NCBI RefSeq assembly: GCF_024763615.1
Contig: NC_077223.1
Coordinates: forward strand, 18,848,001-18,912,000
Source of the DNA: Phlebotomus papatasi
Lineage: Eukaryota; Arthropoda; Insecta; Diptera; Psychodidae
Length of the DNA: 64,000 bases
Direction of reading: 5' to 3'
Position 1 is the stretch's first letter, and each line of letters starts with the position of its first letter. The translations under genes were made by a program, and so were the position numbers. Below are positions 25,453 to 37,772 of the stretch, in pieces. A model generated the notes under the pieces. The model ran no database searches. It worked only from the letters and a program-made list of their open reading frames with translations, and was not told where the DNA came from.

Positions 25453-26054
25453 GGGGAAACCGGGGAGGAAAAACAGTTACCATGCAGTTGTCGTAAAATT
25501 AAACAGGAATCCGCCAATGAGTTCAAAACTAAGTATCAAGAGAATCTACTCGTCTGACGTATTTGATGATGATGATTCGAATATTTAGAATAAAAATGCA
25601 AAGAAAGCTAAGGTGGAAAATAAGAAGAAAATACTTTAAATAACTGATTGACAATAAATGACTTTACTGTACAATTAAGATTGATATTAATTTCTAAGTA
25701 TGAAATAAAAAATTAAACATTTTTATTTCTGTTAGAAATATCTTTAGTATTTGAAATTAAGTATCGTGCTTCAATAAAGTAGATTATGCGAGAAAAAACG
25801 CGTCCCAAACATCCGCCTGAGCGTCCCATACTGCCCTAAATCGGGGAGGTTTGGGACAAAGCGTCAAGTTAAATGTTTTATCTTCTCCATGAAAACTCAG
25901 CTGTTTTCCAAGTTCTATCGAGTACTTTTTATAAAGTCAATACCCATAAGTATCCTATAGACCACATAAAATTGTAATACTCTACCGTGATTTTTTGTAA
26001 TACCGTCTCAAAGTCAAAACATGAAAAAGTGTCCCAAACCTCCCCTGTCTCCCC
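25453..26054 (+). mobile_element. TA-flanked element GGGGAAACCGGGGAGG, with coding tail fossil
   Basis: Ends GGGGAAACCGGGGAGG / CCTCCCCTGTCTCCCC, TA flanks; related to 724-1345. Inside, about 25518-25640, the plus strand reads RIYSSDVFDDDDSNI, stop, NKNAKKAKVENKKKIL: acidic then lysine-rich, like the tail of CENP-B/pogo-type transposases. The coding assignment is weak. Confidence 0.55.
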
Positions 26055-26356
26055 TACAATTCTATCTCAAAATGAGAACTTTTCAGAAGCGCCATTTGAA
26101 ATTGGCAACTTTCTATGTTATGCTGCCTGTATAATTTATTGTCATTAGGACAGAAAGCTTCGATTTCAGAAATAGCAAATCCTTCGGAGCAATATAAGAC
26201 CGTTGAGTGGATCACCGACCGGCCACCCAAATTTCTCTTTAAACTATTTGACGTCAAAATTTTAAAAAAATTCAATTAAAATTCTTTTTACTTATTTCAC
26301 AGTATTTATATGGTATAAACTTTGAAAATTTACTAGGAACTAAAAAATTTTTAATA

Positions 26357-26550
26357 GGGGAAAGCTTTCCAGGTTTCGAACACTTAATATTTTTTCCATT
26401 TTCCCTTAAAGAAATCTGACCTAAGTTTTTCAAAAATGTGTGACATAATACTAGGCATTGATTTATATTGTCATAGGTCAAATTAATTCAAGGAATATAA
26501 GAAAAAATATAAAGTATTCGAAACCAGAGTGTGTACGAAAAGCCTTTGCC
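26357..26550. mobile_element. GGGGAAAGCTTTCCAGGTTTCGAA MITE
   Basis: GGGGAAAGCTTTCCAGG and TTTCGAACAC at the left; TTCGAAACCAGAGTGTG and AAAAGCCTTTGCC at the right in mirror image. One half of the same family lies at 63395-63480. Confidence 0.6.
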
Positions 26551-27474
26551 TAACTATTAAATTTATTTTAAGTTGGAATTCAACACAAAAATGTTGTTTC
26601 CTTCTCACTATTGCTCCTTATTTTGCAATGTCCCATTATGAGAAGTTTTTAATTTCCTGAACTGCTTTTGAATATCGGAATATGTATATCCATCAACTAA
26701 TGACTTACCCGAATGATCTACCTCATTTTATAACTTTTTTTTTCAATTTTCAATATATTGAGATTCAAAAGCGCATTTCAGATAGTCAATAACAAACTTG
26801 TTTGAAATGTAAATACTATTTTGTACTGTTTATCTTAGCTTTTCCATTTAAATAGCCTGGATAAAAAAAACATGTAAAAGGGCCATATCAAATGATATTC
26901 CCTTGGATAAAAAAATCTTCATAATTCTGTGAAGTCTCTCCAGGATTTTTTTATCATTCAGCAATCACTAATAAATAATATAGAACATTTATTTGAATTA
27001 AAATGGATAGTAAAAAAATATTTTCAATGAACAGATGATAGGATATTTCCCTATCAACACGAAAATTTTCACCATACAGCAGTCTCTCTAGAGTTTTTTT
27101 TAAATTGTTGTGCAATAGCCAATAAAAAATTGAAAAAAATGTACAAATTTATTGTTTCTGAAACAATAAATAATTAACTCTAGCAAGTGAACAATTTCAG
27201 ACAGCCAATACCCAAGAGAAAATAATAGAACATAGAGCTAGTTTTAAATATGGTTTATATTCGTTTAGCAAATACAAATAAATTCTTACAAGTTTAGTGT
27301 TTTAACGACAGATATATTGGCATATATCTGTTAAACCACTGCAAAATTGTTTTCATACTCATTTCTGTTTGTATTGCATATTTAAAGAAATTTTAACGAT
27401 ATCAAGAAATGAAATTGTGAGAGTTTGCAGAAATCATAGTAACAATTTACGAATTTGTATTGAAAAAAAAGTCA

Positions 27475-27501
27475 GCTGCGTAATCTACCCCTCTCTCCCC
27501 T
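27475..27501. repeat. Solo end of a GGGGAGA-type MITE
   Basis: TAATCTACCCCTCTCTCCCC resembles one end of the 724-1345 family; no partner end found. A similar solo end (TAATCCTGCCCCGGTCTCCC) is at 31966-31985. Confidence 0.4.
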
Positions 27502-27651
27502 AAAATTTTCTATTATTAAACTCTAGTAAATGGAAAAAAACTGATTAATTCTAAATTCTAACAGAATTTATTGTTCCTAAGTAAGATACATTTCACTTTA
27601 AGAAGTTTTTCTATATTTAATTAATAAAATAATATTATATTTAAGTAATTA

Positions 27652-28597
27652 AGGTAAAGTATCCTATGTCGACCACTTAAGGAGATCTTTTGTGAAAAAC
27701 TTATGAAAAAACAGTTATAATTTGTCTTTTTTGATAGGGGTTTTATCTAAAACTATAGAATAGATCCTTATCTATTTTATGGTGAACTTCATTTAGACAT
27801 AATATAATTTTAAATTACAAAAAAATTAAACTGTTTTAAAAATACGATGTGTTCCTCTACTCGACCACTCTGATATCAGAGTGCCTTTACTCGACCACCT
27901 GGGGTTCCTTTACTCGACCACCCATTTTTTCTAAGAAATTAAATAAACCACAAAACTATAAAGTCATGCATTTAACTTTGGCTTTCTAACACTTCATGAA
28001 TAACGCTTAAAATTAAGTCAATCATTAATATAGAATAGGAAAACTCAGTTTTATGAATTTATTCAAAAGTAGTAAAACAATTAACTGAAAAAGCTCCACT
28101 TCCTATGATTCGTCGACAGGTCGAATTGAGGAACATTATATTTGAAATGCACTTTCAATTTTAAGACCTTAAATTTAATGTTTAACTTAATCGTGGAACT
28201 AAAATTTTTGCACAGAATAAAGATAAAGTCCTCAACTTGCGATTAGACTCAAAATTTGAATTCTCAAGTAATCTGTAAGGATAATAATTGAAATAATTCC
28301 ATAAGAAAACAGTTAAGAATATCAATAAGAATGCCATAAATTGATGAAAAATTGCGAATTTTTATTTAAGAAATACTTTTAACGTTTCGTTTAAGTGCTT
28401 TTTTTGTGCCCTATGGTCAATTTCAATGATATTTTCACTGATTTGTATTAATTATGAAATAACTGACCCTACGATGTTAAACTATTTGCCGAATTTTATT
28501 GCAAATGTAAATAATTTGAATAAATATGTCTTCTGGTCGTCCTGAGGAATCTAGGGTGGTCGAATAGAGAGGCGGTCGAATAGAGGATACTTTACCT
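27652..28597. mobile_element. AGGTAAAGT MITE, long member (946 bases)
   Basis: AGGTAAAGTATCCTATGTCGACCAC left, inverted right as TCGAATAGAGGATACTTTACCT, TA flanks. CTCGACCAC motifs repeat inside (27857-27922). Longer relative of the 20134 and 20964 elements. Confidence 0.7.
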
Positions 28598-28984
28598 TAT
28601 TTGGTGAAATACATTATTTAAGAGAAAATAATACAGTATAATTCCAATAGTGTGAAACCCTAAATATTTCTAAACATCATTTATTCATCAGCATTCGTGG
28701 GTAAATGTTAAACATTTAAATTACCTTTGCCAAGTAAAGATCATAGACAAATTTTAACGAGTGAACTATTAAGCACAACGAATGATAACTTAATAAATTG
28801 CACAATATAAGAATCAATGCATTGGCACTACATTGCGTTATTCTGTATTTTCATTTCTCTTGGCGATATTGGACTTTCTTTTGTTTCAGTGTAAAAGTAT
28901 TCGATTGAAATTTAATCTGGAAACGTTTTTAGTTGAAGAGTGTTCAACGTAATAAGCCGATTACTTTACCGAAGCACTCAGTTA

Positions 28985-29201
28985 GGTGCAAGTGCCAATG
29001 CTTCGTACTACACTAAGCTACGAAATGACTAGATTTTTCCTATGTTTCTGAATAAATGTAATTCCACAATATATTTTAAAAAATGGTCATTTTCCCCTAG
29101 TTTTTAAAATATGACTGCGATTAATCACATTTATTGATAAACATAGGAAAAATTTAGTCATTACGAAGTTTGGAATTATACGAAGCATGGGCACTTTCCC
29201 T
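28985..29201. mobile_element. Palindromic MITE with TTTTTCCTATGTTT arms
   Basis: AAGTGCCAATGCTTCGTA left and TACGAAGCATGGGCACTT right; CTAGATTTTTCCTATGTTTC is mirrored in the other arm. TA flanks. The right half is shared with 31510-31564. Confidence 0.65.
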
Positions 29202-30870
29202 TAAGTCTCAATTTGGGTCTACAAAGATTTTTGTCCTATCTTCAAATCCTGAATAAGCGATCTCAAAAAGGAATTAGTTATGAGAATCAGATCTGTATCA
29301 GCCTTGTCTGCACGAGATATCTTCAAAAATATAATACATCTTATTTTAACTTATCCATTTCCATAAAGAAATCTAATTTACTAAAACAGTATTATCTTAA
29401 ATAAAACTTTATTCCAACTTCATTCAAATGATCCTTAAAGTGCAGTTACATGGAGTTGAAATGCAGTTCCATATAATCGCACGTAACTAACTTTTCTACG
29501 ACTGAACATTTTGACTCAGAGCTTTTAAAAGCTCCTATTCTCTATGTTCAGTGTTTCACACTCCATATTCCGTGAAGTTGAAAGAGCGATGTCCCTAGAT
29601 ATTTATGATATTTCACAAGACCTTTTATTTTCACCAACGACGATTAAATTTTGAGTGTTAGAACGAGAGTAATGTCCATAAGCTACATTTTTTGACTCCT
29701 CGTAAGTCGAATCGGTGGCCCAAGAGGGTTATTTTTTATTGAAAGCTCTAACACACAGCTATAACATAGCATTTATCCCCATCTCATTTTCTTCACCAAA
29801 AACATGTTCTATGTTAATGTACCTCAGTGGTACTATTAGTGTACCAATTTCCTCATGATTTTTTGACTTTTGACCCCATAAAAGTGAATATAACATGAAA
29901 AAGTACCCACAAGTACAGACAACATATTTTTATTAGGTTGAAATATTTATTCATGAATAGAAAATGAAATTTTCTAAAAAGTCTTGAAATTTGAAAATTT
30001 CACTATTACTGACAGAAAATGATAAAGTGAGTTTTAAGTGCATAAAAGACAATTTTTCACTCCAATTTAAATTAATTTCAGAGAAATCACAACTATAAAG
30101 GGAAAAGCCGTTTAGCCATTAAAATCTGGCAACACTAAAATGCAGTCGCTGTCGTAGCATTTCATTTTTAAAGTTTTAGTTTAGAATTTTTAGCCATTCT
30201 TGAGGAATCTTTCTTGCCTTACTGTCAAGTGAAGTCTATATGAATAAGTATTAGAAATGCGAAGATTGCGATAAGTTAGTGAAACTTTTAGTTTTTCAGA
30301 GAACAAAATACAGTGGAGTGAACTAATAATGACAGAAAATTGAAAACATTTCAAATTTTCTGTGGATTGCTTTTTTCCCTTATAATTGAAAAGAGACTAT
30401 TCTATAGAAACTTTTTAGTGGATGTGCAATTTTTCTACTACCGAAGGTTAAAATACAATTTCTTTGAATCAGTGATATTTATGATGATCATAAGAAAAAC
30501 TTTCTGTATTCGACGGGCTTTCCAATAGCACAAATATTGTCAAAAAAAATCTGCTATTAGCTGCTCAGTACTCCTCTAATGAAGATAGAATGCCTGAATA
30601 CCTGATAAAACCCATAAATTTCCCAATAAAAGGAAAATATTCTTTGGATGCTATCCTTTCCAGGGCAATTTTAACACCCAAAAAAAAAAGACAAAAGAAA
30701 AAACAATAAAAATCACATTGCCCATAAATCACAGCACTCACGACAAATTCAACGGTTTTTCTTAATAAATTTATTACGGAAATTTATTTAATTCCATGTG
30801 AAATTTCGAGAAAAATATCATCGCAAATTTTGCAAGGTTCACCGTCTGCCACCATCTTTTTGACAAAAGT
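29202..30870. other. No recognised feature
   Basis: AT-rich, no supported gene or element end. Confidence 0.4.
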
Positions 30871-30871
30871 A

Positions 30872-31018
30872 GGGTGAAGTGGGGCACCTTTGAAATTGGA
30901 TTTTTTTACCTATGTTTATTAATGTAATTTAGTTTCTCAATCTATTTGTGCAGCTAAATTGTATCATGATTTATAAATAGGTGAAAAATCCCAATTTCAA
31001 AGTTGCCCCACTTTCCCC
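30872..31018. mobile_element. AAGTGGGGCACC palindromic MITE, short copy
   Basis: GGGTGAAGTGGGGCACC / TTGCCCCACTTTCCCC with TA flanks; 147 bases, so internally deleted relative to the roughly 200-base members. Confidence 0.7.
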
Positions 31019-31142
31019 TACTGTCTGTACATTTTTTTCCAGAACAAGTACTTTTCAAAACATTTTCCAGCGGATTTTTCGCGAAATATTTAGACAATGA
31101 ATAATAACAAATGCTTTTAAAACTAATTTGCTATTTCAAGTC

Positions 31143-31564
31143 ACGAATTATCAATCGCTCTCTAATCCGGATCGCCGTAATCCAGACGAATTATCGACGG
31201 TTACATTTTAAATAATTTTGAGGTCATGTATGCATGTGTGTTCAGCAATGAAAATGAAATCTCTTGTGAAGTTTTCGTTTAATAAATGAAGTATAATAGC
31301 ATAGAATTCTCTAATTATGTCGTTTTAAGCTTCTTTAAAACGTTCATTCTAATTTTAGAAAAGAAACCTTGTATTATATTTTCGAGACGTTGAACAAATT
31401 CAAAAAATCCGTCCGGATTACGAAGCGGACATCTGTCATATTGTCTCCCAATCATCCGGATTACGAAGCGGGCACTGTATTGCGAAGTCACGTTTATTGA
31501 GAAACATAGGAAAAATTTAGTCATTACGAAGCTTCCAATGGTATCAATCATGGGCACTTTCCCC
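31143..31564. repeat. Mosaic repeat with TCCGGATTACGAAGCGG motifs
   Basis: TCCGGATTACGAAGCGG occurs twice (31412 and 31454) and a related TCCGGATCGCCGTAATCC near 31167. The end, GGAAAAATTTAGTCATTACG to GGGCACTTTCCCC, equals the right half of the 28985 element. Ends uncertain. Confidence 0.45.
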
Positions 31565-32014
31565 TACTAAATTTTCAAACAAGGTGGAGAAAATTTATGA
31601 AATATTCCAAAGCTCACAAAAGTTTCTCAGTATTTACTCAGTACTCAGTAATTATAAAGTGATTAAATAATGGGACAGAAACAATAAACGTTGTTGTTTT
31701 GTGTTTTTCCTTACAACAAACTGAAAACCAACATATTTTGACACATGGGCACTTCGAAATTCGAACAAGATGTACTTCAACCACCTTGCGAAAGTATCAA
31801 GAAGTAAGAATGTCTCTTTTTGGCTTTTCTAAAAGATCTTCGAATCTTTCAAGACTTGTGATAAGAGTATTCAGCGTATAATTCCCTCCCTATTCATTGA
31901 TATATTTAACAGTCTGGTTTAAATATGTTTTTTCAAAAGGCAAAGAAAAAATTTCGCTTGCTGTGTAATCCTGCCCCGGTCTCCCATATTAAGAATATTT
32001 TAAAGCCATTACTA

Positions 32015-33051
32015 CAGTAAAGCCTCGCTATAGGCCATATTTGGTTCCAGATTTGACACTTGAGTCGCACTCGCACTAGTCCATGTCATTTTTTTTTTTT
32101 TAATTTTCAACGACTTTTAGTATTGAAATTGCTCGACGGCTTCCACTTTCTTTGCAATTGTGGTACTTGTCCTCGCTCTCTTTATTATGGATCTTACTTA
32201 TCACAACTACTCAATAAAGTTTGCCAAAAATAGTAAAATTATTATGATAACATCCCGTCAAATAATATCTGCAGATATCTTTAAGATTTCTGTAGAGAAA
32301 ATCTACACCTCTACAGAATATCTGCAGATAAATTCTGTAGATATTCTTACGAATTTTATTTGGGCTTGGGACAAAATTCGTCAGAATATTTCGGCAGATT
32401 TATGACGAATCTCTGATGAATTTCTGTAGATATTCTGTAGATTTTTTCTACATTCCAGACTTTCCAGACAAGATGTGTCAGAAGAGATGGAAAAATTTTT
32501 CACTGAAGTTTGCAAAATTCTATAGAGTTATTCTTAGTGATATCACGGTGTTTATATAAAATAAAGAATTCTGCGACGCCGTGTTACAAGTAGAGAAAAG
32601 TGAAGTGAAAACTTTAAACAGAGTGTCGACCAAAATTTCGTGTTTTTGTATCATTCGATTGGCGATTTTTAAGAAATTAGTATTTTTGCTCGCAGTTTTT
32701 TTACGTATCTAAAATGTGTACTCGGTAATGCTTGTTAAGCAGAACATACAATTTTCTTTATAACTTCTACAGTTTCTTCATAAATCAACAATTTTTTTGT
32801 GAAGTAATGGAGGTTATGCAAATTTTCTAGGGAGAAATTCTGCCGAGAATCTGCAGATTTTCTCTGAATGTACTAGAATATACCGTTAAAATTCAAAAAA
32901 CCTCCGAGTAAAATCGGCAGGTAGAGCAATGATTTGACGGGATTTCATGTCGCGTACTAAAAAACATAACCTAACTTAAAATCAGTGTTTTGAAATCAAC
33001 GGTCGATAAATTGTGGACTATAGAGCGATGGCCTATAGCGGGGTTCTACTG
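32015..33051. mobile_element. pogo/Tigger-type element, CAGTAAAGCCTCGCTATAGG ends
   Basis: CAGTAAAGCCTCGCTATAGG is mirrored as CCTATAGCGGGGTTCTACTG, TA on both sides; this terminus (CAGTAGAACCYCGCTATA) is characteristic of Tigger/pogo elements. About 1 kb with no transposase, so non-autonomous. It contains TCTGCAGATAT/TCTGTAGATATTC repeats near 32265-32440. Confidence 0.75.
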
Positions 33052-33634
33052 TAAATATGAATAAAATATCTGCTTCGATAACCTATAAAATGAATTCAAA
33101 CATGATTTTGAAATGGAAATATTCAGGTAATGATGTTAGTGATGTGAAAATCGACTTTTCGGAGTTACCACAACGACACCAAGCCTTTATCACAAATCGT
33201 TTGGTTTGTAGTTGGGGTACTACACTCATGAAGTAAACTCACATAGTGACTGTAAAAGTTCTATCTAATAATAATTTGTCCATTGAAGCTAAAATTAAAT
33301 TTTCTAGTTGAAATATCTTCAATTATATAGGCACTATAGGCATGATTGCAACCAAATTTTTGGTATGATAAAAGGCAGTTACGACAGCAAATTCTAGACT
33401 TGCGCTCACTTAGTAACCATTTCTCACATTGGAAGAAATAGGGTGGAATTCATTGCAATCAGTGTAAAACGTGTAAAATGAATTTGGAGGGAATCTCATT
33501 CACTATTTGAATATGTCAGTGCCACTCATGTGGGAGCAGCTGAGATTATTCCCTAAGGATATATGGACTAGTGTGTAGCAAACTTAATTCTGGTTGAAAT
33601 GTTTGGAAAATAGCAGTTCCAGAAAGGTAGAGTA

Positions 33635-34300
33635 ATTTACACACATGATAAATCCAAGGCGAATAATGATGTGAAAGCGGGAATGTGGGATAAAACAACA
33701 AGTTCACTATCATCTTTGTCCCTCAATTGCAACTCGTCCAATTTCACAGTAGAAATGGTGGCAATTAACCCTCTGCGGACGGAGCAGATCATACCTCAGA
33801 AAGAAAAATAAATAATTAGTATTTTTTTCCAATTGATGGATGACCTACTCGTCCTCAAAGGGTTAAAATATCCTTTAAGAGAGCAACTGAATGTCCCACT
33901 GTGCACAGAGCGGTAAATATCTTATCAGATTCTTTGTCAAATACTATAGACTCTAGCAATTGAAAATTGCAAGAGCAGATACGATAAATGGGCTCTTTCA
34001 AGAGAAATAAGTCTGTTATCGAAGTATTTGAGAAATTTAGGTAACTCAGTGAGTATAATGGGATCTATATCACATGGGAGTGACAATGACCGGGCGGACC
34101 AAGCAGCAAAACAAGCAGCAGAGTTGTACAATGACAAAGGAGGTGTGGTTAAACCTGGGAACTACTTTGCGCTATTAAAATTAGTGAAAGATTGCATGGC
34201 AAGTGGATGAAATGGACAGATACTGTCACTCCATTCTAAAAGATTTCAAAATTAGTTTTGTGTTTAAACTTTAAAGTCTTTCTTACTTTAAAAGTTTTAG
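33635..34300 (+). pseudogene. LINE (non-LTR retrotransposon) RNase H domain, broken
   Basis: Fragments of an RNase H domain in order: IYTHDKSKANNDVKAGMWDK (altered YTDGSK start), SNFTVEMVAIN (the IFTAEL-type block), RAVNILSDSLSN (the SDSLSA block) and SIMGSISHGSDNDRADQAAK (the degraded WxPSHxGIxGNxxAD block). The frame shifts at least once, a stop interrupts it, and a 94-base TTAA element splits it. This order is typical of the C-terminal end of ORF2 in I/Jockey-type LINEs. Not functional. The piece at 36874-37096 continues the same ORF2. Confidence 0.75.
33769..33862. mobile_element. TTAA-flanked MITE inside the LINE
   Basis: A 94-base palindromic element with CCCTCTGCGGACGG and CGTCCTCAAAGGG ends, flanked by TTAA on both sides (33765-33768, 33863-33866). 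The TTAA duplication points to a piggyBac-type transposase in trans. It interrupts the RNase H relic. Related to the element at 49873-50380. Confidence 0.65.
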
Positions 34301-34307
34301 CGGTGTA

Positions 34308-35540
34308 GGTGAGGGTGGGGCAGTTTAACGACGGGGCAGTTTCAATTTTGGCATATATTCGTCTTATCACTTTGAAAGGAACGAAATAAAACCTTTATAT
34401 TATTGAAGAGATAACTGATACCCATATTCATAAAAATAATTAATTTCGTGACGCTTCTCGTTTTAATTTTGTAATTGATTTTATAAAACTGCATCAAAAT
34501 GAAACTTTTTGTAATGTTTTATTTTCAACAATTTCTGAACTATTGCACTTATCGAAGTAACATAATTGTATTAAATTACCAGTGGTTTTATGATTATTAT
34601 AAGGCATTTAGCGTTGAATGAAATCTAAGACGGTTCTGACAATTTTCATTTGAGTTCCGAAAGTTCGTGAGAGGCAGTTTCACGCAAGCACACGGAGAAG
34701 TTTCCAGTGTCTAACAATTTACTTTTTCAATCAAAATTAACTTAAAATGATCACTGAAAACATTTTGTAGGTTTTTTTTGTCGATAAAGTTCAAGATTAT
34801 GGGAAGTAGTATTTCCTAAAAGTTCATAAAAAAAATTAAAAAAATAATCTTTTATTGTTTTTTAAGTGCTTAAAAATAATGAATTTATTTGTTATAATAT
34901 CTTTTCAGAATGTTTTCAGCAAGATATTGTAATTCTTTTTAGTATTATAAAAATTCAAGACTTTAAAATACTATTATAAAACTGTTATACCAAAAAGGAC
35001 CTGTTCTAAGGCGATATAATGATCCAACAATGTACAGAATTAGCTTTGCACTAGAAAAGACATTTCTTTCGTATAAAAATTCAAAGAAAATTGCTCAATT
35101 AAAGAGAAATAGGCTTGGAAATCTTTGACGATATTTTATTTTCTCTGTATGATCAATTAATGTTTAAATTCTGTTATAAAGTTCTTGTTCGATTATATTT
35201 TTAGGTTTTAGAGTCTTAGAAGGCTTCAAAATAGTAATTTTAATCAATTCTGGTCTCGCATGTTTCTTATAAACACGTTTAATCTTTCTCAAAAATTGCC
35301 TCATATTCACCTTGAAATTGCCCCGCAATGTGGAACTTTCACACATTCTGCCTTTCAAGTGAAAAGAATTTCTCCACAATAGACTAATGAAATTAAAGGA
35401 TTATTGTTATTATTTTTATTACTCCTAAACCCAACTGTAATTCAAAGAATATACAAAGTTTTACTTCTGTTTATCATCTTTTTGCAAAATGGTCTCAAAA
35501 TTCATTTTGCAATTTAGGGGTGAACTGCCTCACCCTCCCC
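34308..35540. mobile_element. TA-flanked 1.2 kb element, GGTGAGGGTGGGGCAG ends
   Basis: Inverted termini (GGTGAGGGTGGGGCAG left, CTGCCTCACCCTCCCC right) with TA on both sides. A second inner pair, GGGGCAGTTTC at about 34335 and GAAATTGCCCCG at about 35310, strengthens the symmetry. No intact transposase frame. It is inserted in the LINE relic. Confidence 0.65.
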
Positions 35541-35785
35541 TATCAAGAGGAGTTATTAGTCGGTTAACAAACTACTATCGACTTCACTGTGTTATCACAT
35601 ATGCTTATTAAAATTTTAATGCAATTCTTATTCATTGTCACCATTGTCACTAATGAGCATTGATCTGTATGATTTCTGTCTTTCAATAACTCAATATTTA
35701 GAATTTGATCTACTTTTATTAATAAAAAAGCGTCAAACCGACAAAACAGGTTCAAATTGACCTAAAACATAATATTGTACATGTA

Positions 35786-36377
35786 GGGGAGACTGGGGCA
35801 AAACTTGTCAAAACGCATATTTAATTCTTTCACGAGCTCTGAGAAGACTTAAACGTTTCTTAATGAGCATATTCTTATAGGAAATTTACTGCTCTACAAC
35901 ATTGCAGAAGACTATTTTCCTCTATCTCGAAAGAAATGTGATTTTCGCATCATTTTCTAAAAGTCGATTTTGTGGAGATTCTCAAAATTGCTGGGGCAAA
36001 TTTTGTCAGTCTTCGGATAATTTGTGACGTTTTACTCTTGCAAACGTTAAAAATATCAAATAGACATATTTTTATAGGAAATTTATTCCTCTACAACTTT
36101 GTCAAAGATAATTTTTCTCTATCTTAACGAGAAATGTGCTTAAATTGAGCTAATCAGTATTGATATTTGCTGTAAGCCAAATATTCCAAAAATAGGGTTC
36201 AAAATTTCATTATTTTTTATTTTACATAATCCTTCCTCGAATCCCTTGAAACTTTGTAAGTTTAAGAAGGTTCATGAAGGCTATCTATAATAAAAATTTC
36301 AAGCCCCAGTCTCTTTTATTTTAGAAAATAGTGAATAGTGAAATTTTCATTTTGGCAAATTTTGCCCCAGTCTCCCC
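35786..36377. mobile_element. TA-flanked MITE, GGGGAGACTGGGGC ends
   Basis: Inverted ends GGGGAGACTGGGGCAAA and TTTGCCCCAGTCTCCCC, TA on both sides. Internal GGGGCAAA motifs repeat. Same terminal type as 724-1345. Nested in the Harbinger-like element. Confidence 0.7.
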
Positions 36378-36475
36378 TATTTGTTGCAAACGAAGCACCT
36401 CTGCATATTCGTTTGTAAATAATGCATACATAAAAGGAAATGCTGAAAACAAAGTTGCTGATACAACTTACAATA

Positions 36476-36673
36476 GGGGGAAGTGGGGCACCTTTGAATT
36501 GGGACAGCTTTGAAATTCGACTTTTTACTCCCATTTTTAATTTAAATTGAGCCTTATCTTAATGTATTTTAGTTTCATAATCAGTCTGTGGAGCTAAATT
36601 ATATCAAGGTAATGTCCAGTTTAATTTAAAATAGGAGAAAAAGGTTTTATTTTAAAGCTGCCCCACTTACTAC
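36476..36673. mobile_element. AAGTGGGGCACC palindromic MITE, copy
   Basis: GGGGAAGTGGGGCACCTTTG at the left is inverted at the right (CTGCCCCACTTACTAC). About 200 bases with TA flanks, no ORF. Member of the family at 3348, 24670, 30872 and 43877. Confidence 0.7.
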
Positions 36674-36873
36674 TATATTTGCAATACTCAAAAATTAAAG
36701 TTCATCGCATTAAGTCGTGTTAAGTTTCAAGAATAAAATCTAACTTTATATCAATAAATATATTAGACTCTAAAATTGTAAAAATAAGGAAATTAAACAT
36801 ATTAAACGCTCATTAGTAACAATTATTATGAATAGCATTAAAATTTAAATGAGCAAGTGTGATACCAGGGTAA

Positions 36874-37096
36874 GGTTTATTTGTATCAAATTAATGTGGT
36901 AGAAGTCCCACTTTGTGCGGTTTGTAATGTACACGAAGAAGACATTTATGTATCATCTCACTGTCTTGGGCATTCAATGGGTCAAATGCTAGATAATGGA
37001 ACGTTGTGTCACCATTATTATTATAAACAGGTCAACTCCCCGCAGCACTACATATCTAATCCTTGTATTAGGGACATATTAAGAAGAATATTGTAA
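36874..37096 (+). pseudogene. LINE ORF2 C-terminal cysteine motif, broken
   Basis: EVPLCAVCNVHEEDIYVSSHC resembles the CCHC-type tail of LINE ORF2 (SPLCxxCxxxEdxxH). The short stretch 35543-35586 (SRGVISRLTNYY) matches the block that precedes it in such elements. Between RNase H (ending near 34300) and this tail lie two DNA-transposon insertions (34308-35540 and 35587-36870). The reading frame ends IRDILRRIL then stop. Confidence 0.55.
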
Positions 37097-37772
37097 TTTA
37101 AATATTAATGACATCAAAATTTAATTATAACTGAAAGATTTTTGTCTGTGGATATTTAATTTAACACTATTAATTACTTTCTTTGTTATCTTAGATGGTA
37201 GGTTTAGATTTCATACCGGACTCCCTTCTAAGAGTTTACAGATCCTAATGAATCCTTTTGGTACGCTAGTATATTCTGATGGAAATAATGTTAACCAGTT
37301 GGTAGGTCTAAGATGTATTGCAAGGGATAATAGGAGAGCAAAAAGCCACTCTACCTAAATCTAAATTCACTACCTATACCTAAAAAGTGGGACAGAGACA
37401 TGCAAAACTTTTGACAAGAAAAGGGAAGTAAATTTTGATTTCATGAAATTTTCCTGATCTAATTTATTAGCATAATAAATCAAAAATGGTCAGTAAAAAA
37501 TAGGTTTAGTCGGTAAAACGACAAATTTGATTAAAAATTGCAAATTTGATGAATAAAATTTAAAATGAGCAAGAAACACGATTTTGGCAATAACAAGAGA
37601 GAGTGATTGTAAAAAGGAAAAAACCCTAATGTCCAATTCGTGGAGTCAGGAAACACTGGAAGTCGATATTTTTCTTGCATTTGGCATCGTAAGTGACAAA
37701 TTGAAAAATATGGACTTCTTTCCTTCTCTTCTAGAAATAAAATTATGCAAGGATTGAATGAAAAAAAATCAG

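Larger units (their letters stand above)
35587..36870. mobile_element. Harbinger-like MITE carrying two nested insertions
   Basis: Ends share TGTTATCACA / AGTGTGATA and subterminal sequence with the elements at 760-1164 and 14655-16117. TAA follows the right end but the left duplication is eroded. Two other MITEs sit inside (35786-36377 and 36476-36673), which explains its size. Without them it would be about 0.5 kb. Confidence 0.6.

Noticed and set aside
36965..37030. Second SINE copy (GGGCATTCAATGGGTCAAATG)
   Set aside because: Only about 20 bases resemble the SINE head; there is no B-box or tail, and it lies within the LINE fragment.
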